Source: Sphingomonas spermidinifaciens | Lineage (GTDB): Bacteria; Pseudomonadota; Alphaproteobacteria; Sphingomonadales; Sphingomonadaceae | Assembly: GCF_002351485.1 (NCBI RefSeq) | Contig: NZ_NWMW01000001.1 | Span: forward strand, 310,001-374,000 | Direction of reading: 5' to 3' | Length of the DNA: 64,000 nucleotides | Shown: piece after piece, positions 44,245-55,492 of the stretch | How the letters are laid out: every line of letters begins with the position of its first letter | Position numbering within the stretch: the stretch's first letter is position 1 | Notes under the pieces: model-generated | Told to the model about the DNA's origin: nothing | What the model saw: only the letters and a program-made list of their open reading frames with translations | Databases searched by the model: none | Made by a program: the position numbers and the translations under genes

Positions 44245-47139
44245 TCAGAAACGCAGGCGGGTCGCGGCGACGAAGCGCCGGCCCAGTGCGTCATAGGTCG
44301 AAGGATAGGTATTGCCGCTGTTGTAGGCGGTTGAGCCGATCGTCGAGCCGACTACGGGCGGCTGCTGATCGAGCAGGTTCTGCACACCGAACGTGAACGT
44401 CATCTCGTCGGTCGCCTGGAAGCGCGTCGTCAGGTCGAAGTAGCTCTTCGCACCGATCGACGAGAACTCAGGCAGATAGGTGCCAACATCAGGCTCCACC
44501 TCGACGCCATCGATATAACGCCACTGCAGAGAGACATCGACATCATCAACTGTCAGCGTCGCACGCGAGTTCAGCGTCCACTCCGGCTGGATCGAGGCGC
44601 AGTTGACGCTGTAGTAGCCGGTGCAATCGCGAGCGAAGCTGGTCGGGGTCGCCTGGAACACCGACTTTTCGGTCCAGTTGCCGTTCATCACCAGGTTCAG
44701 GCCGGCGAAACCGAGGTCGCGACGGTAGTTGAACGTGAAGTCGATACCCGAGGTTTCGATGCGGCCAAGGTTCGAAAGAACCAGCGGCAGACCAAAGGTG
44801 GTGGCAACCGGACCCGACAGGGCGCCCGTGGCCGGGTCACGACGGATTGAGGTACAAGCAACGTCGGTCGCCGAACCGCTGACAAAGCAGGCGTCAAGCA
44901 CGTCGTCGATGGTCGGCGTGGTGATCGCGTCGGTCACGACGATGTTGTAGTAATCGACCGTGATAGCCAGCCCCGGCACGAAGTTGGGCTGGAAGACACC
45001 GCCGATCGTCCAAGTTTCCGCCTTCTCGACGTCCAGATCAAGGTTGCCGCCAGTCGTGACATTCACCTGGGCGGCCACCGGATCGATAATGCTGCCGATG
45101 AATGCACCGCCGCCCTGTGCCGTACAGATAGCGGTCAGACGCGCATCGCCGACCGGCTTGTTGCCCGAACACGGATCGACCTCAAGGTTGTCGAGGCCGG
45201 TAACCGCCGGCGAGAACAGCTCGCCGATGTTCGGCGCCCGCGTCGCCTTGTTGTAGTTGCCGCGGATACGTAGGCCGCGGAACGGCTCCCAGCTGCCGCC
45301 GGCCTTCCACGTCCAGTTGCTGCCCGACAGCGAGTAGTCCGAGTACCGGGCGCCCAGCTCGATCGTGAGCGATTCGAAGAACGGCTGCTGCGCGGCGATC
45401 GGAATGACGAGCTCGCCGAACGCTTCCTTGACGTTGTAGCTGCCGAAGACATCCGGCGCTGCCGCACCGTTGCCCAGGACCTCGCCCGGCGTCTGCGTCG
45501 CTAGATCCGACACGCTGGCTGCGGTATAGTCGCGATATTCGCCACCAATCGCGAAACCGATCCGCTCGGATGCCCAGGGCAGCGCGAAGCCGACGTCGCC
45601 ATTGATGAGCGCGCGAACCGTGCCGAGCGTGGTCTGCGTGGTGCTGCTGGTGGTCGGCCCGGTCACATAGTTCAGCATGTCGGCCGTGATGCTGCCGGCG
45701 GGACCGAACAGGTTGATCGGAACGCAATCCGAGTCGGTGGCATTCAAGCAGGCGTCGGTGCTGCTGGCGAACGCCGCCTGCTGCAGACGCGACAAGAGAC
45801 CATTGCCGCTCTGGCGCTGGACATTCTCGCTCTCGCCATAGGTGCCGAAGATGTCGAAGCCGATGTTGCTGGTGATATCACCACGAACGCCAGCTTTATA
45901 CTGGAACATCGTCGTGGTGTACTCGCTCAGACGCGGGCCGGCTTCGACAAAGCGGCGGAAGGTCGCGTAGTTGAACGTGTCGAACGCCGGATCGCTTGGA
46001 TCGGTCGCTGCCGCGGCGGCATCGCACTGGGCGGCGGTCAGGCCGCCGGCGGTGCAGAACTGCGACCGAACGTTGGCGGGCAGATACGGGTTGCTGTACG
46101 GGATTTCCAGCCCGTTGCCGAACGTGCCCGACGACGCGATGATCGTCGACACCCGGTTCTTCGAGAACATGCCCTGGTTATAAATTTCGATGCCGGGCGC
46201 GACTTCGTAGTTCGCCTGGCCGAACAGGTTGTAACGCTCGAACGGCGTCTGGAAGATGTTCTGCGGATTGAAGTTGAACGGCGCGTAATAGGGAACCAGC
46301 GCGTTGCCGGCAGGATTGAGCTGCACTAGGCCAAGACCGGGAACGCCGTTGAACACCGTCGGAACCGCAGTCGCCGAACCACTGGGGCGACCGGTGCTCG
46401 ACGAGATGTTGCTCACCGAGAAATCGCGATCACCCTGATAGACGGGGTCGGCCTGCTGATAGCCCACGCTGAACACCGCGTTGCCACGGCCGTCGGCGAA
46501 GTTCGCGCCCACGGTCAGGTCGGCACGGATGGTGTGGCCATCGCCGCGCTCGGTGATCTGGTTCGACAGGTTCAGGTCGATGCCGGCGAAGTCCTTCTTG
46601 GTGATGAAGTTCACCACGCCCGCGATCGCGTCCGCACCATAGGTGGTCACGGCGCCGCCGGTCAGGATGTCCGTCCGCTCGATCAGCGCGACCGGAATGT
46701 TGTTAAGGTCTACCACGCCGCCCAGGCCGGCCGGCACAAGGCGCGTGCCGTCGAGCAGCACGATGTTACGGTTGGTGCCCAAGCCGCGAAGGTTGACGAA
46801 CGAAGCACCGCCGTTGCCGTTGTTGACGGCCGAACCGATGCTGGGGACGGCACCAGGCAACTCGCGCAGGAACTCTTCGGCGACATTGACCTGCTGCAGG
46901 TCGAGTTCCTCTGCGGTGACGACACCCACGGGGTTCGACGCGATCAGGTTGGGGTTACGGACCAGCGTGCCGGTGACGACGATGTCTTCCGACTGGCCGC
47001 CGGCCGTCGGCGATTCCTGCGAGGTTTCGACAGACTCGGTTGTCGGGGCCACGGCCTGCGCGAAGGCAGGCGCGGCGGCGAAGGTCGAGCCGATGAGCAG
47101 CGTCGAGGCGAGGAGCCTCTGGCGAGTCAGCTTCTTCAT
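44245..47139 (-). CDS. TonB-dependent receptor (sphingomonad Cys-containing OAR-like type)
   Basis: A 964-residue receptor starting at ATG 47139 with a signal peptide (MKKLTRQRLLASTLLIGSTFAAAPAFAQ). TonB-box-like DIVVTGTLVRNPN is near residues 53-65, then a plug domain (FVNLRGLGTNRNIVLLDGTR, ITGGAVTTYGADAIAGVVNFITKKDF-like). The barrel contains paired Cys (CTAGGLTAAQCD, CLNATDSDC) and ends in Phe. Base composition is more A/T-rich than neighbouring genes. Substrate unknown. Divergent from a secreted protein gene by 224 bases. Confidence 0.9.
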   Translation of the reverse strand: MKKLTRQRLLASTLLIGSTFAAAPAFAQAVAPTTESVETSQESPTAGGQSEDIVVTGTLVRNPNLIASNPVGVVTAEELDLQQVNVAEEFLRELPGAVPSIGSAVNNGNGGASFVNLRGLGTNRNIVLLDGTRLVPAGLGGVVDLNNIPVALIERTDILTGGAVTTYGADAIAGVVNFITKKDFAGIDLNLSNQITERGDGHTIRADLTVGANFADGRGNAVFSVGYQQADPVYQGDRDFSVSNISSSTGRPSGSATAVPTVFNGVPGLGLVQLNPAGNALVPYYAPFNFNPQNIFQTPFERYNLFGQANYEVAPGIEIYNQGMFSKNRVSTIIASSGTFGNGLEIPYSNPYLPANVRSQFCTAGGLTAAQCDAAAAATDPSDPAFDTFNYATFRRFVEAGPRLSEYTTTMFQYKAGVRGDITSNIGFDIFGTYGESENVQRQSGNGLLSRLQQAAFASSTDACLNATDSDCVPINLFGPAGSITADMLNYVTGPTTSSTTQTTLGTVRALINGDVGFALPWASERIGFAIGGEYRDYTAASVSDLATQTPGEVLGNGAAAPDVFGSYNVKEAFGELVIPIAAQQPFFESLTIELGARYSDYSLSGSNWTWKAGGSWEPFRGLRIRGNYNKATRAPNIGELFSPAVTGLDNLEVDPCSGNKPVGDARLTAICTAQGGGAFIGSIIDPVAAQVNVTTGGNLDLDVEKAETWTIGGVFQPNFVPGLAITVDYYNIVVTDAITTPTIDDVLDACFVSGSATDVACTSIRRDPATGALSGPVATTFGLPLVLSNLGRIETSGIDFTFNYRRDLGFAGLNLVMNGNWTEKSVFQATPTSFARDCTGYYSVNCASIQPEWTLNSRATLTVDDVDVSLQWRYIDGVEVEPDVGTYLPEFSSIGAKSYFDLTTRFQATDEMTFTFGVQNLLDQQPPVVGSTIGSTAYNSGNTYPSTYDALGRRFVAATRLRF

Positions 47140-47363
47140 GAGTTGCGCGTTCCCTTTTCAAGTCGCACCGTGGTCCGACACGGCGCGTACTGCCGGTCCC
47201 TGAAACCGACATGCTTAAAATCTAAGGCCAGCATCGTTCCGCGAGCAACGACATTTCATGGTGCAGTGCGGTTTCGAACAGAAGGGTGTCATTATAGTCA
47301 CAGTTCTGTCACGCCACGCGTTCGGCTATGGCGACTTGCAGAGCTTGAGCACGAGGGGGCGAC

Positions 47364-47909
47364 ATGAAGCGGGCGTTGATTTTGGGCATCACCATGGCAA
47401 CCGCACCGATGGCGACCGCGCACGCCCAGGATCGCTCGATGCAGGCGCGCGCTGACGACCTGGCGAGCGACCTTGCGCGATGCGCCACCATCGCTGCCGA
47501 CGCGCCGCGCCTGGCCTGCCTGGACAAAGCATCGTCGGCATTGCTGTCAGCGCGCGACGCCGGGCAGGTGGTCATCCTCGACCGGGAGGGAATGCGGCGC
47601 GCCAAACGCAAGGTATTCGGTTTCCAGCTGCCCAAGCTCGGCCTGTTCGGGGATGGCGACGAGGCGGACGGGCGCGGCGAGCCCGAGGTCAAGGAAATCG
47701 AATCGACCCTGGCGCGCGTCACGCCGATCGGCGGCGGGCTGTATATCCTGACCCTTGCCGACGGGTCACAGTGGCAGACGACCGAGGGCCGCGTGAACTT
47801 CGCCCCGCGAAAGGATCAGGCGATCAAGATCGAAGCCGGGATCCTCGGCAGCTACAACGCCCGCGTGACCGGTGCCGGCCGCGGGGTTAAGGTGAAGCGC
47901 GTCCGCTAA
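47364..47909 (+). CDS. Secreted protein of unknown function
   Basis: A 181-residue protein with a signal peptide (MKRALILGITMATAPMATAHAQ) behind a GAGGGGGC ribosome site. The mature part has a Cys pair in ARCATIAADAPRLACLD (about 38-54), then a charged linker and a beta-rich C-terminal half (IESTLARVTPIGGGLYILTLADGSQWQTTEG). I do not recognise the family. Divergent to the second TonB receptor; convergent with ligC. Confidence 0.6.
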   Translation: MKRALILGITMATAPMATAHAQDRSMQARADDLASDLARCATIAADAPRLACLDKASSALLSARDAGQVVILDREGMRRAKRKVFGFQLPKLGLFGDGDEADGRGEPEVKEIESTLARVTPIGGGLYILTLADGSQWQTTEGRVNFAPRKDQAIKIEAGILGSYNARVTGAGRGVKVKRVR

Positions 47910-47957
47910 GGTGGCGATGGCCCGTTTACGTGCGCGTGAACGGGCGCCATTTCCCCA

Positions 47958-48899
47958 TCACGTAGCCAGCTGCCGCTCCAGGTCGCCCAGCACCTGGTAG
48001 CATGGCAGCACCTGCGCGACGCTGGCGTTGGGCTCGCGTCCCTCGCGGATCGCGGCGACGAACTCGCGGTCCTGAAGCTCGATGCCGTTGGTGGACACCG
48101 AAACGCCGCTGACGTCGATCGGCTCTTCCTTGCCCGTCACGAGGTCGTCGTAGCGCGCAATATAGGTCGCGGTGTCGCCGATGTAGCGGAAGAAGGTGCC
48201 GAGCGGGCCGTCGTTGTTGAAGCTCAAGGACAAGGTGCAGATCGCGCCGCTCTCCGCCTTCAACTGGATCGACATGTCCATCGCGATGCCGAGTTCGGGA
48301 TGGATAGGCCCCTGCATCGCGTGCGCGGCGACGATCGGCCCCGCCTGATAGGCGAACAGGTCGACCGTGTGCGCGGCGTGGTGCCAGAGGAGGTGGTCGG
48401 TCCACGACCGCGGCTCTCCCTTGGCATTGATGTTGCGACGGCGAAAGAAATAGGTCTGGACGTCCATCTGCTGGACGGCGAACTCGCCCGCCCTGATCCG
48501 CTGGTGCACATATTGATGCGACGGATTGAAGCGCCTCGTGTGACCGACCATGCAGACGAGGCCAGTTTCAACCTGCTTGGCCATCACCGCCTCGGCATCG
48601 GCCCAGCTGTCGGCGAGCGGTATCTCGACCTCGACATGCTTCCCCGCTTCCATGCACTGGATCGCCTGGGCCGCGTGCATCTGCGTCGGGGTGGCGAGGA
48701 TGACGGCATCGAGGCCGGGCTGCTCGAGCGCCTCGGCCAGGTCGGTGCAGGCGTGGCCAATGCCATACTTCGCCGCGACGGCCTGCGTCGGCTCAAGATT
48801 GCGGCCGACGATCGAGATGACCTCGACATCGTCGATCTGGCGGAGGGCATCGAGGTGCTTTTCGCCAAAGGCACCGGCGCCGGCGAGTGCGATTTTCAT
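47958..48899 (-). CDS. ligC: 4-Carboxy-2-hydroxymuconate-6-semialdehyde dehydrogenase
   Basis: A 313-residue Gfo/Idh/MocA oxidoreductase. ATG 48899 follows a GGAG site. It starts MKIALAGAGAFGEKHLDAL (Rossmann loop), with VILATPTQMHA, CMEAGKHVEVEIPLADSW and WTDHLLWHHAAHTVDLFAYQ. Length and position directly after ligB match LigC, which oxidises the ring-cleavage product of protocatechuate to 2-pyrone-4,6-dicarboxylate. ligC is the last gene of the minus-strand run. Confidence 0.88.
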   Translation of the reverse strand: MKIALAGAGAFGEKHLDALRQIDDVEVISIVGRNLEPTQAVAAKYGIGHACTDLAEALEQPGLDAVILATPTQMHAAQAIQCMEAGKHVEVEIPLADSWADAEAVMAKQVETGLVCMVGHTRRFNPSHQYVHQRIRAGEFAVQQMDVQTYFFRRRNINAKGEPRSWTDHLLWHHAAHTVDLFAYQAGPIVAAHAMQGPIHPELGIAMDMSIQLKAESGAICTLSLSFNNDGPLGTFFRYIGDTATYIARYDDLVTGKEEPIDVSGVSVSTNGIELQDREFVAAIREGREPNASVAQVLPCYQVLGDLERQLAT

Positions 48900-48972
48900 G
48901 GGAGGCTCCAAACAAAGCCCCTCCTTGCCCGGGAGGGTTTGGGTGTGTGGGGTTGGTGTCAGGGGAGCAGCG

Positions 48973-50281
<1,309 letters not shown>

Positions 50282-50295
50282 GGTCCTCTCCTCTT

Positions 50296-51171
50296 CTATT
50301 CGGCGGCTTCGGCGCGCACGCGGCCGAGCAGCGTATCGAGTTTCGTGGGCAGGCCCTCCGGCACCGGTGCGCCGGGCCGGGCGAGCGCGTCCTGGCGCTC
50401 GACCGTGCCGCGCGTCATCACGCTGCCGGTGCCGAGCGCGTCGAGCGTCTTCACCACCTCGCGCATTTCCTCGGCGCGGCGGCGGCCGTGGAGCATCATC
50501 CGGTCGAGATTATAGTCGGCGATCGCTGCCCATCCGCGCGGCGGCGGGCTGGCGTCGAGCGACGCGAGCACTTCGTCCAGCACGCCGGCGCTCGCAGCGG
50601 CGAGCACGCATTCGGCGGTCAGCGCCTCGATCCCCTTGACCATCACCGAACGGATCATCTTGACCGAGGAGGCCGCGCCGACCGGGCCATCGAGGACCGA
50701 GACGTCGGTGAAGCCAGCCTCCCGCACCGCCGCAGCGGCGTCCGCGGCATGTGCACCGCTCAGCAGCAGCGGAACCGCGAGGCGCTTGGGAAAGACGGGC
50801 GCGAGCACGGCGACATCGACATAGCGCCCCCCTGCCCGCTCGATCGCCGCCTGCGCGGCGCGCTTGGTATCGGGCGCGACGCTGTTCATGTCGCAGAAGA
50901 GCTGGCCCGGCGCGATCGCAACGGCCGCCGCACGCGCCGCGTCCATGGCGCTGCCGGCGGTGACGAGCGAGAGGATCAGATCCGCGCCGTCGATAGCCGT
51001 ACGCACATCGGCAGCGGCGGCGACGCCATGGCTGGCGAACCGCGCGACCATCCCCTCACGCGTGGCCGGATCGTCGAGCTTGAGGTCGTAGGCGGACGCG
51101 GCGACCGCCCAAGCGCCCGCGAACGCGCCCGCCGCTTCCCCGAACCCGATCGTGGCGATCCTCTCGACCAT
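50296..51171 (-). CDS. DUF1932-type NAD(P)-dependent dehydrogenase (6PGDH-like)
   Basis: A 291-residue beta-hydroxyacid-dehydrogenase-like protein. The start at 51171 (MVERIATIGFGEAAGAFAGA) puts the Rossmann motif GFGEAA at residues 9-14. A second-domain catalytic Lys lies in AASSVKMIRSVMVKG, and the C-terminal helical region matches DUF1932. It heads the lig run and is 14 bases from ligA, so it is probably in the same operon. It is not one of LigI, LigJ, LigK or LigU; substrate unknown. Confidence 0.75.
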   Translation of the reverse strand: MVERIATIGFGEAAGAFAGAWAVAASAYDLKLDDPATREGMVARFASHGVAAAADVRTAIDGADLILSLVTAGSAMDAARAAAVAIAPGQLFCDMNSVAPDTKRAAQAAIERAGGRYVDVAVLAPVFPKRLAVPLLLSGAHAADAAAAVREAGFTDVSVLDGPVGAASSVKMIRSVMVKGIEALTAECVLAAASAGVLDEVLASLDASPPPRGWAAIADYNLDRMMLHGRRRAEEMREVVKTLDALGTGSVMTRGTVERQDALARPGAPVPEGLPTKLDTLLGRVRAEAAE

Positions 51172-51265
51172 GCGCCCGACCTTGCCGGTCGTTTGCGTCC
51201 CCAACAAATCGAAAGCCGCTGCCGGCTATTCGATTTGCGGAAGCGCGTGGATCCTGGGTCGATCG

Positions 51266-52879
51266 TTACTCGGCTGCTTCGGCGAGGCGCGCGGGTGCCG
51301 CCTGGCGTACGCCGTCGTCCACATGATCCTCGAACGGCGCGAAATTCTCGACGAACAGGTCGACGAGGCGCGCAGCGGCCGCGTCATATTCAGCCGGGTT
51401 TGCCCAGGTCGACCGCGGATCGAGGATCGCGGGATCGACGCCCGGCACCTCCACGGGCACGTCGAAGCCGAAGTTCGGATCGCGGCGGAACGCCGCATCC
51501 TTCAGGCTGCCGTCGAGCGCGGCGTTGAGGAGCGCGCGCGTCGCCCTGATCGGCATCCGCTTGCCGACGCCGTACTTGCCGCCGGTCCAGCCGGTATTGA
51601 CCAACCAGCAATCGACCCCGCCGCGCGCGATCCGCTCCTTCAGGAGATTGCCGTAGACCGAGGGGTGGCGCGGCATGAACGGCGCACCGAAGCAGGTCGA
51701 GAAGACGGGCTCGGGCTCGGTCACCCCGATCTCGGTCCCCGCCACCTTCGAGGTATAGCCCGACAGGAAGTGGTACATCGCCTGCTCGGGCGTCAGCCGC
51801 GCGATCGGCGGGAGCACGCCGAACGCATCGGCGGTCAGCATCACGATGTTGCGCGGCACCGGCCCGAGATTGTCGGCGCTGGCATTGGGGATGAAGTCGA
51901 TCGGATAGGCGCCGCGGCTGTTCTCGGCCAGCGTGGCGTCGTCGAGGTCGAGTTCGCGCGTGCCTGCGTCCATCACGACGTTCTCGAGCACCGTGCCGAA
52001 GCGCTTCGTCGTCGCGAAGATCTCGGGCTCCGCCTCTTCGGACAGACGGATCATCTTGGCATAGCAGCCGCCCTCGAAATTGAAGACGTGGGTGTCCGAC
52101 CAGCCATGCTCGTCATCGCCGATCAGCGTGCGACTGGCATCTGCCGACAGCGTCGTCTTGCCCGTGCCCGACAAGCCGAAGAACACCGCCGTGCCGCCAT
52201 CGGGGCCGATATTGGCCGAGCAATGCATCGGCATCACGCCCTTTTCGGGGAGGAGGTAGTTCAAAAGGCCGAACACCGACTTCTTCATCTCGCCGGCATA
52301 TTTGGTGCCGCCGATCAGGATCAGCTTCTCGGTGATGCTGACCGCGATCACCGTCTCGGTCCGGCAGCCGTGGCGCGCGGGATCGGCGCGGAAGTCGGGC
52401 AGGTCGATGATCGTGAAGTCCGGGACGAAGCCGGCCAGCTCGTCGACCTCCGGCCGCACCAGCATCGTGCGGATGAACAGGTTGTGCCAGGCGAGCGTGT
52501 TGATGACGCGCACGTTGACGCGGTGCTCGGGCTGCGAGCCGCCGTAGAGGTCCTGGACGAACAGCGTGTCGGCCTCGCCCACCTCAGCCAGGAAGTCGGC
52601 CTTGAGCGCCGCGAAGGCCTCGGGCGTCATCGGCTTGTTCGACTTGCCCCACCAGACGCTCGTCTCGGTCTCGGCATCGCGGACCATGAACTTGTCCTGC
52701 GCCGATCGGCCGGTGTGGCGCCCCGTCTCGACCACCAGCGGCCCGTCCTTGGCCAGCCGACCTTCGCCGCGCGCCACCGCCTGCTCGACCAACGGCGCGG
52801 TGCCGAGATTCCAGTGGAGCGTCGCGCGCGTCGTGATGCCCTGCGCGTCCAGGCCGTGGAGGGGGGTGCGATCGGTCAC
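51266..52879 (-). CDS. pckA: Phosphoenolpyruvate carboxykinase (ATP)
   Basis: A 537-residue enzyme converting oxaloacetate to phosphoenolpyruvate, the entry to gluconeogenesis. GTG 52879 follows a perfect AAGGAG site. Motifs: [13 protein letters not shown], the kinase-1a loop [13 protein letters not shown] (about 240-252), GDDEHGWSD, and [15 protein letters not shown]. Catabolism of protocatechuate by the neighbouring lig genes yields TCA-cycle C4 and C3 acids, so proximity makes metabolic sense but is not proof of co-regulation. Confidence 0.96.
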   Translation of the reverse strand: MTDRTPLHGLDAQGITTRATLHWNLGTAPLVEQAVARGEGRLAKDGPLVVETGRHTGRSAQDKFMVRDAETETSVWWGKSNKPMTPEAFAALKADFLAEVGEADTLFVQDLYGGSQPEHRVNVRVINTLAWHNLFIRTMLVRPEVDELAGFVPDFTIIDLPDFRADPARHGCRTETVIAVSITEKLILIGGTKYAGEMKKSVFGLLNYLLPEKGVMPMHCSANIGPDGGTAVFFGLSGTGKTTLSADASRTLIGDDEHGWSDTHVFNFEGGCYAKMIRLSEEAEPEIFATTKRFGTVLENVVMDAGTRELDLDDATLAENSRGAYPIDFIPNASADNLGPVPRNIVMLTADAFGVLPPIARLTPEQAMYHFLSGYTSKVAGTEIGVTEPEPVFSTCFGAPFMPRHPSVYGNLLKERIARGGVDCWLVNTGWTGGKYGVGKRMPIRATRALLNAALDGSLKDAAFRRDPNFGFDVPVEVPGVDPAILDPRSTWANPAEYDAAAARLVDLFVENFAPFEDHVDDGVRQAAPARLAEAAE

Positions 52880-52977
52880 GTCGGTCTCCTTCGGGGCGGA
52901 TGCTGCGCCGCCGCATACGTATGCAGAACCCACTCCGCATATGCGCACGCCGTCCTGCCGTCAAATGAGTCGCACGA

Positions 52978-53466
52978 TCAGCTGCCGCTCGCTGCCTGCG
53001 TTCGGCGCGCCGCCAGGAACTTCTGCACTTCGCCCTGCATGACCGCGAACCAGTCGAGTGCATCGGCGAAATTGGCTTGCGTCATCTTCCCCACGCCGGT
53101 CACGTCCATGTAAATCGACAGGTCGCCGTCCTTGTCGATCGCCGCCTTGATGAAGCGCTTGCTCGCATTCCATTCGTTGGCGAGCGTGGGGGTGAAGTTC
53201 GCTTCCTTCTTGTACCAGCTGAAGAACTGGAACGAGGTGCAGCCCGTGACACCCTTGCAACCATAAAACTCGACGGTGAAATTGTCGCCGTTGGCGCCGC
53301 TCTTGATGACCGGCTCGCCCTGCTTGTTCGTGGTCAGCTCGGCCTTGTAGCCCTCGGCCTGCATCGCGCGTGCGATCACGGCGGGATCGGTCGCGTCGAT
53401 CAGCACATCCTGCGCCGCCGCCGGCGTTCCCAGTCCGAGCGCGAACAAAGCGATCGTCTTCTTCAT
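52978..53466 (-). CDS. YbjN-domain secreted protein
   Basis: A 162-residue protein. I use ATG 53466 (MKKTIALFALGLGTPAAAQD) since a GGGGG site lies just before it; a start at 53478 adds four residues. After the signal peptide, AVIARAMQAEGYKAELTTNKQG and YGCKGVTGCTSFQFFSWYKKE (a Cys pair) followed by IKAAIDKDGDLSIYMDVTG match the YbjN sensor-domain family. Function unknown. Divergent from the radical-SAM gene across a 98-base space holding a candidate LexA box. Confidence 0.75.
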   Translation of the reverse strand: MKKTIALFALGLGTPAAAQDVLIDATDPAVIARAMQAEGYKAELTTNKQGEPVIKSGANGDNFTVEFYGCKGVTGCTSFQFFSWYKKEANFTPTLANEWNASKRFIKAAIDKDGDLSIYMDVTGVGKMTQANFADALDWFAVMQGEVQKFLAARRTQAASGS

Positions 53467-53525
53467 GTCGGCCCCCATCTTGTCCCCGATCCAAACCTAG
53501 CCGACTGAAACGGCGAGGCAAGTTC

Positions 53526-53540
53526 GTTCTTTATTTGTTC
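53526..53540 (+). promoter_or_regulatory. Candidate LexA (SOS) box GTTC-N7-GTTC
   Basis: GTTC-TTTATTT-GTTC matches exactly the alphaproteobacterial LexA consensus GTTCN7GTTC; a further GTTC directly precedes it (53522-53525). The box ends 24 bases before the ATG of the radical-SAM gene, where it would overlap the promoter, so LexA binding would repress that gene until DNA damage. The match is by eye and could occur by chance. Confidence 0.6.
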
Positions 53541-53564
53541 TTGCACAGTTGCTATGTCAGTGTC

Positions 53565-54635
53565 ATGCCAGCCACCCGCCCGGTCCGCGGCGCCACGCGC
53601 AACGACGCGAGCGCGCGCTTCAACCTGCCCGCGAGGGAGGCGGACGGCGACTGGCTCGACGCGCGCGAGGCCGTCGATGGCGAACTGCCGCCGCTGCGCA
53701 CCACCGTCACCATCGAGCAGCCGCGCACGATCATCGCGCGCAACCAGTCGCCCGACGTGCCCTTCGACCGATCGATCAACCCCTATCGCGGCTGCGAGCA
53801 TGGCTGCATCTATTGCTTCGCGCGGCCGACGCATGCGTTCCACGACCTGTCGCCCGGCCTCGATTTCGAGACGCGGCTGTTCGCCAAACCCGATGCCGCT
53901 GCCCTGCTCCGCGCCGAGTTGTCCAAGCCCGGCTACGTCCCTCGCCCGATCGCATTCGGGACCAACACCGATCCCTATCAGCCGATCGAACGCGACTGGC
54001 GCATCACGCGCAGCTGTATCGAGGTGCTGGCCGAGACGAACCACCCGATCACGATCACCACCAAGTCCGACCGGGTGCTGCGCGACCTCGACCTGATCGC
54101 GCCGATGGCGGCCAAGGGGCTGGCGGCGGTGATGATCTCGGTCACGACGCTCGATCCGAAGATCGCGATGTCTCTCGAGCCGCGCGCGGCGGCACCCATC
54201 CGGCGGCTGCGCGCGATACGCGAGCTGGCGGCAGCGGGAGTGCCGGCCTTCGTCTCGATCTCACCCGTCATTCCCGCGATCACCGATCACGAGATGGAGC
54301 ATATCCTCGAACTCGCGGCGGAAGCGGGCGCGCGCCGCGCCTTCTTCATCCCCGTCCGCCTGCCGCACGAGATCGCGCCGCTGTTCCGCGACTGGCTTGA
54401 CACCCATTATCCGGAGCGCGCGGGCAAGGTGATGGCGATCGTCCAGTCGCTGCGCGGCGGGCGCGACAACGATCCCGGCTTCTTCACGCGGATGCAGGGG
54501 CAAGGCCCGTGGGCCGATTTGCTGCGCACCCGCTTTCACAAGGCGTGCCGCAAATACGGGCTGGAGGGCGAGCGGATCGAGCTGCGAACCGACCTGTTTC
54601 GGCGACCGGCCGGGGCGCAGGGGGAGTTGTTCTGA
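53565..54635 (+). CDS. PA0069-family (SplB-like) radical SAM protein
   Basis: A 356-residue radical-SAM enzyme. The iron-sulfur motif CEHGCIYC (about residues 79-86) is CxxxCxxC within NPYRGCEHGCIYCFARPTH, typical of the PA0069 group, related to spore photoproduct lyase. Other motifs: FGTNTDPYQPIER, TTKSDRVLRDL and ISPVIPAITDHEM. ATG 53565 is the natural start; the frame upstream is not coding. Preceded by a candidate SOS box. A DNA-repair role is attractive but unproven. Confidence 0.85.
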   Translation: MPATRPVRGATRNDASARFNLPAREADGDWLDAREAVDGELPPLRTTVTIEQPRTIIARNQSPDVPFDRSINPYRGCEHGCIYCFARPTHAFHDLSPGLDFETRLFAKPDAAALLRAELSKPGYVPRPIAFGTNTDPYQPIERDWRITRSCIEVLAETNHPITITTKSDRVLRDLDLIAPMAAKGLAAVMISVTTLDPKIAMSLEPRAAAPIRRLRAIRELAAAGVPAFVSISPVIPAITDHEMEHILELAAEAGARRAFFIPVRLPHEIAPLFRDWLDTHYPERAGKVMAIVQSLRGGRDNDPGFFTRMQGQGPWADLLRTRFHKACRKYGLEGERIELRTDLFRRPAGAQGELF

Positions 54636-54661
54636 CCGCCCCGTCCCGGCAAGGCGGAACC

Positions 54662-55492
54662 ATGCGCCGCCTGATCGCCCTCATCGCGCTTCTGCTCGCC
54701 GTTCCGTCATTGGCGCAGAGCCCTACCCCACTCACCGTCATGAGCTTCAACGTCCGCTATCCGGCCGAGGGCGACGGTCCGGACAAGTGGGACAGCCGCG
54801 CCGCGCGCCTCACCTCGACGTGGCGGCGGATCGGCGCCGATATCGTCGGCACGCAGGAGCTGTTCCAGCATCAGGGCGACGCCATCGTTGCCGCCGACCC
54901 GCGCTACGCCTGGTTCGGGCGCGACCGGCGCGGCGGGCACGCCGACGAGCATATGGGCGTCTTCTATCGCCGCGACCGGCTGAAGCTGATCGAACAGGGC
55001 GACTTCTGGCTTTCGGACACGCCCGAGCTGCCGGGCAGCATCAGCTGGGGCCACCCCTTCCCGCGGATGGTCACATGGGGGCGGTTCGAGCGCCTGACCG
55101 ACGGCCGGCGCTTCACCCTCGTCAACACGCATTTCCCCTACCGGGCAGAAGACGGCGCCGCGCGCGTCAAGGCCGCTGCCAGGGTCGCTGCTTTCGTCGC
55201 GGCGCTGCCCGAGGATGAGCCGGTGGTCGTGACCGGCGACTTCAACGACGTGCCGGGCAGCGCCGCGTACCGCACCCTCACCGCCACGCTCTCCGACAGC
55301 TGGACTGCGCTGGGCCGACCCGAGGCAGGCACCTTTCACGGCTTCGCCGGCATGGCCGAAAGGCGGATCGACTGGGTGCTCAGCCGCGGGTTCGAAAACA
55401 AGCGCGCCACGATCGACCGGCAGAAAGTCGGCGGGCGCTATCCCTCCGACCACTTCCCGGTGATCGCCACTCTCGCCTTCAAGCGGCCTTGA
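54662..55492 (+). CDS. Endonuclease/exonuclease/phosphatase (EEP) family secreted hydrolase
   Basis: A 276-residue protein; the start at 54662 gives a signal peptide (MRRLIALIALLLAVPSLAQS) behind an AAGGCGG site. EEP-fold motifs: MSFNVRYPAEGDGPDKW, IVGTQELFQHQ (catalytic Glu), VNTHFPYRAED, VVVTGDFNDVPGSAAY and the terminal SDHFPVIATL. It could act on nucleic acid, phospholipid or sugar phosphates; the EEP fold does not tell which. It is 26 bases after the radical-SAM gene; 3' ends with the acyl ligase overlap by 14 bases. Confidence 0.8.
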   Translation: MRRLIALIALLLAVPSLAQSPTPLTVMSFNVRYPAEGDGPDKWDSRAARLTSTWRRIGADIVGTQELFQHQGDAIVAADPRYAWFGRDRRGGHADEHMGVFYRRDRLKLIEQGDFWLSDTPELPGSISWGHPFPRMVTWGRFERLTDGRRFTLVNTHFPYRAEDGAARVKAAARVAAFVAALPEDEPVVVTGDFNDVPGSAAYRTLTATLSDSWTALGRPEAGTFHGFAGMAERRIDWVLSRGFENKRATIDRQKVGGRYPSDHFPVIATLAFKRP

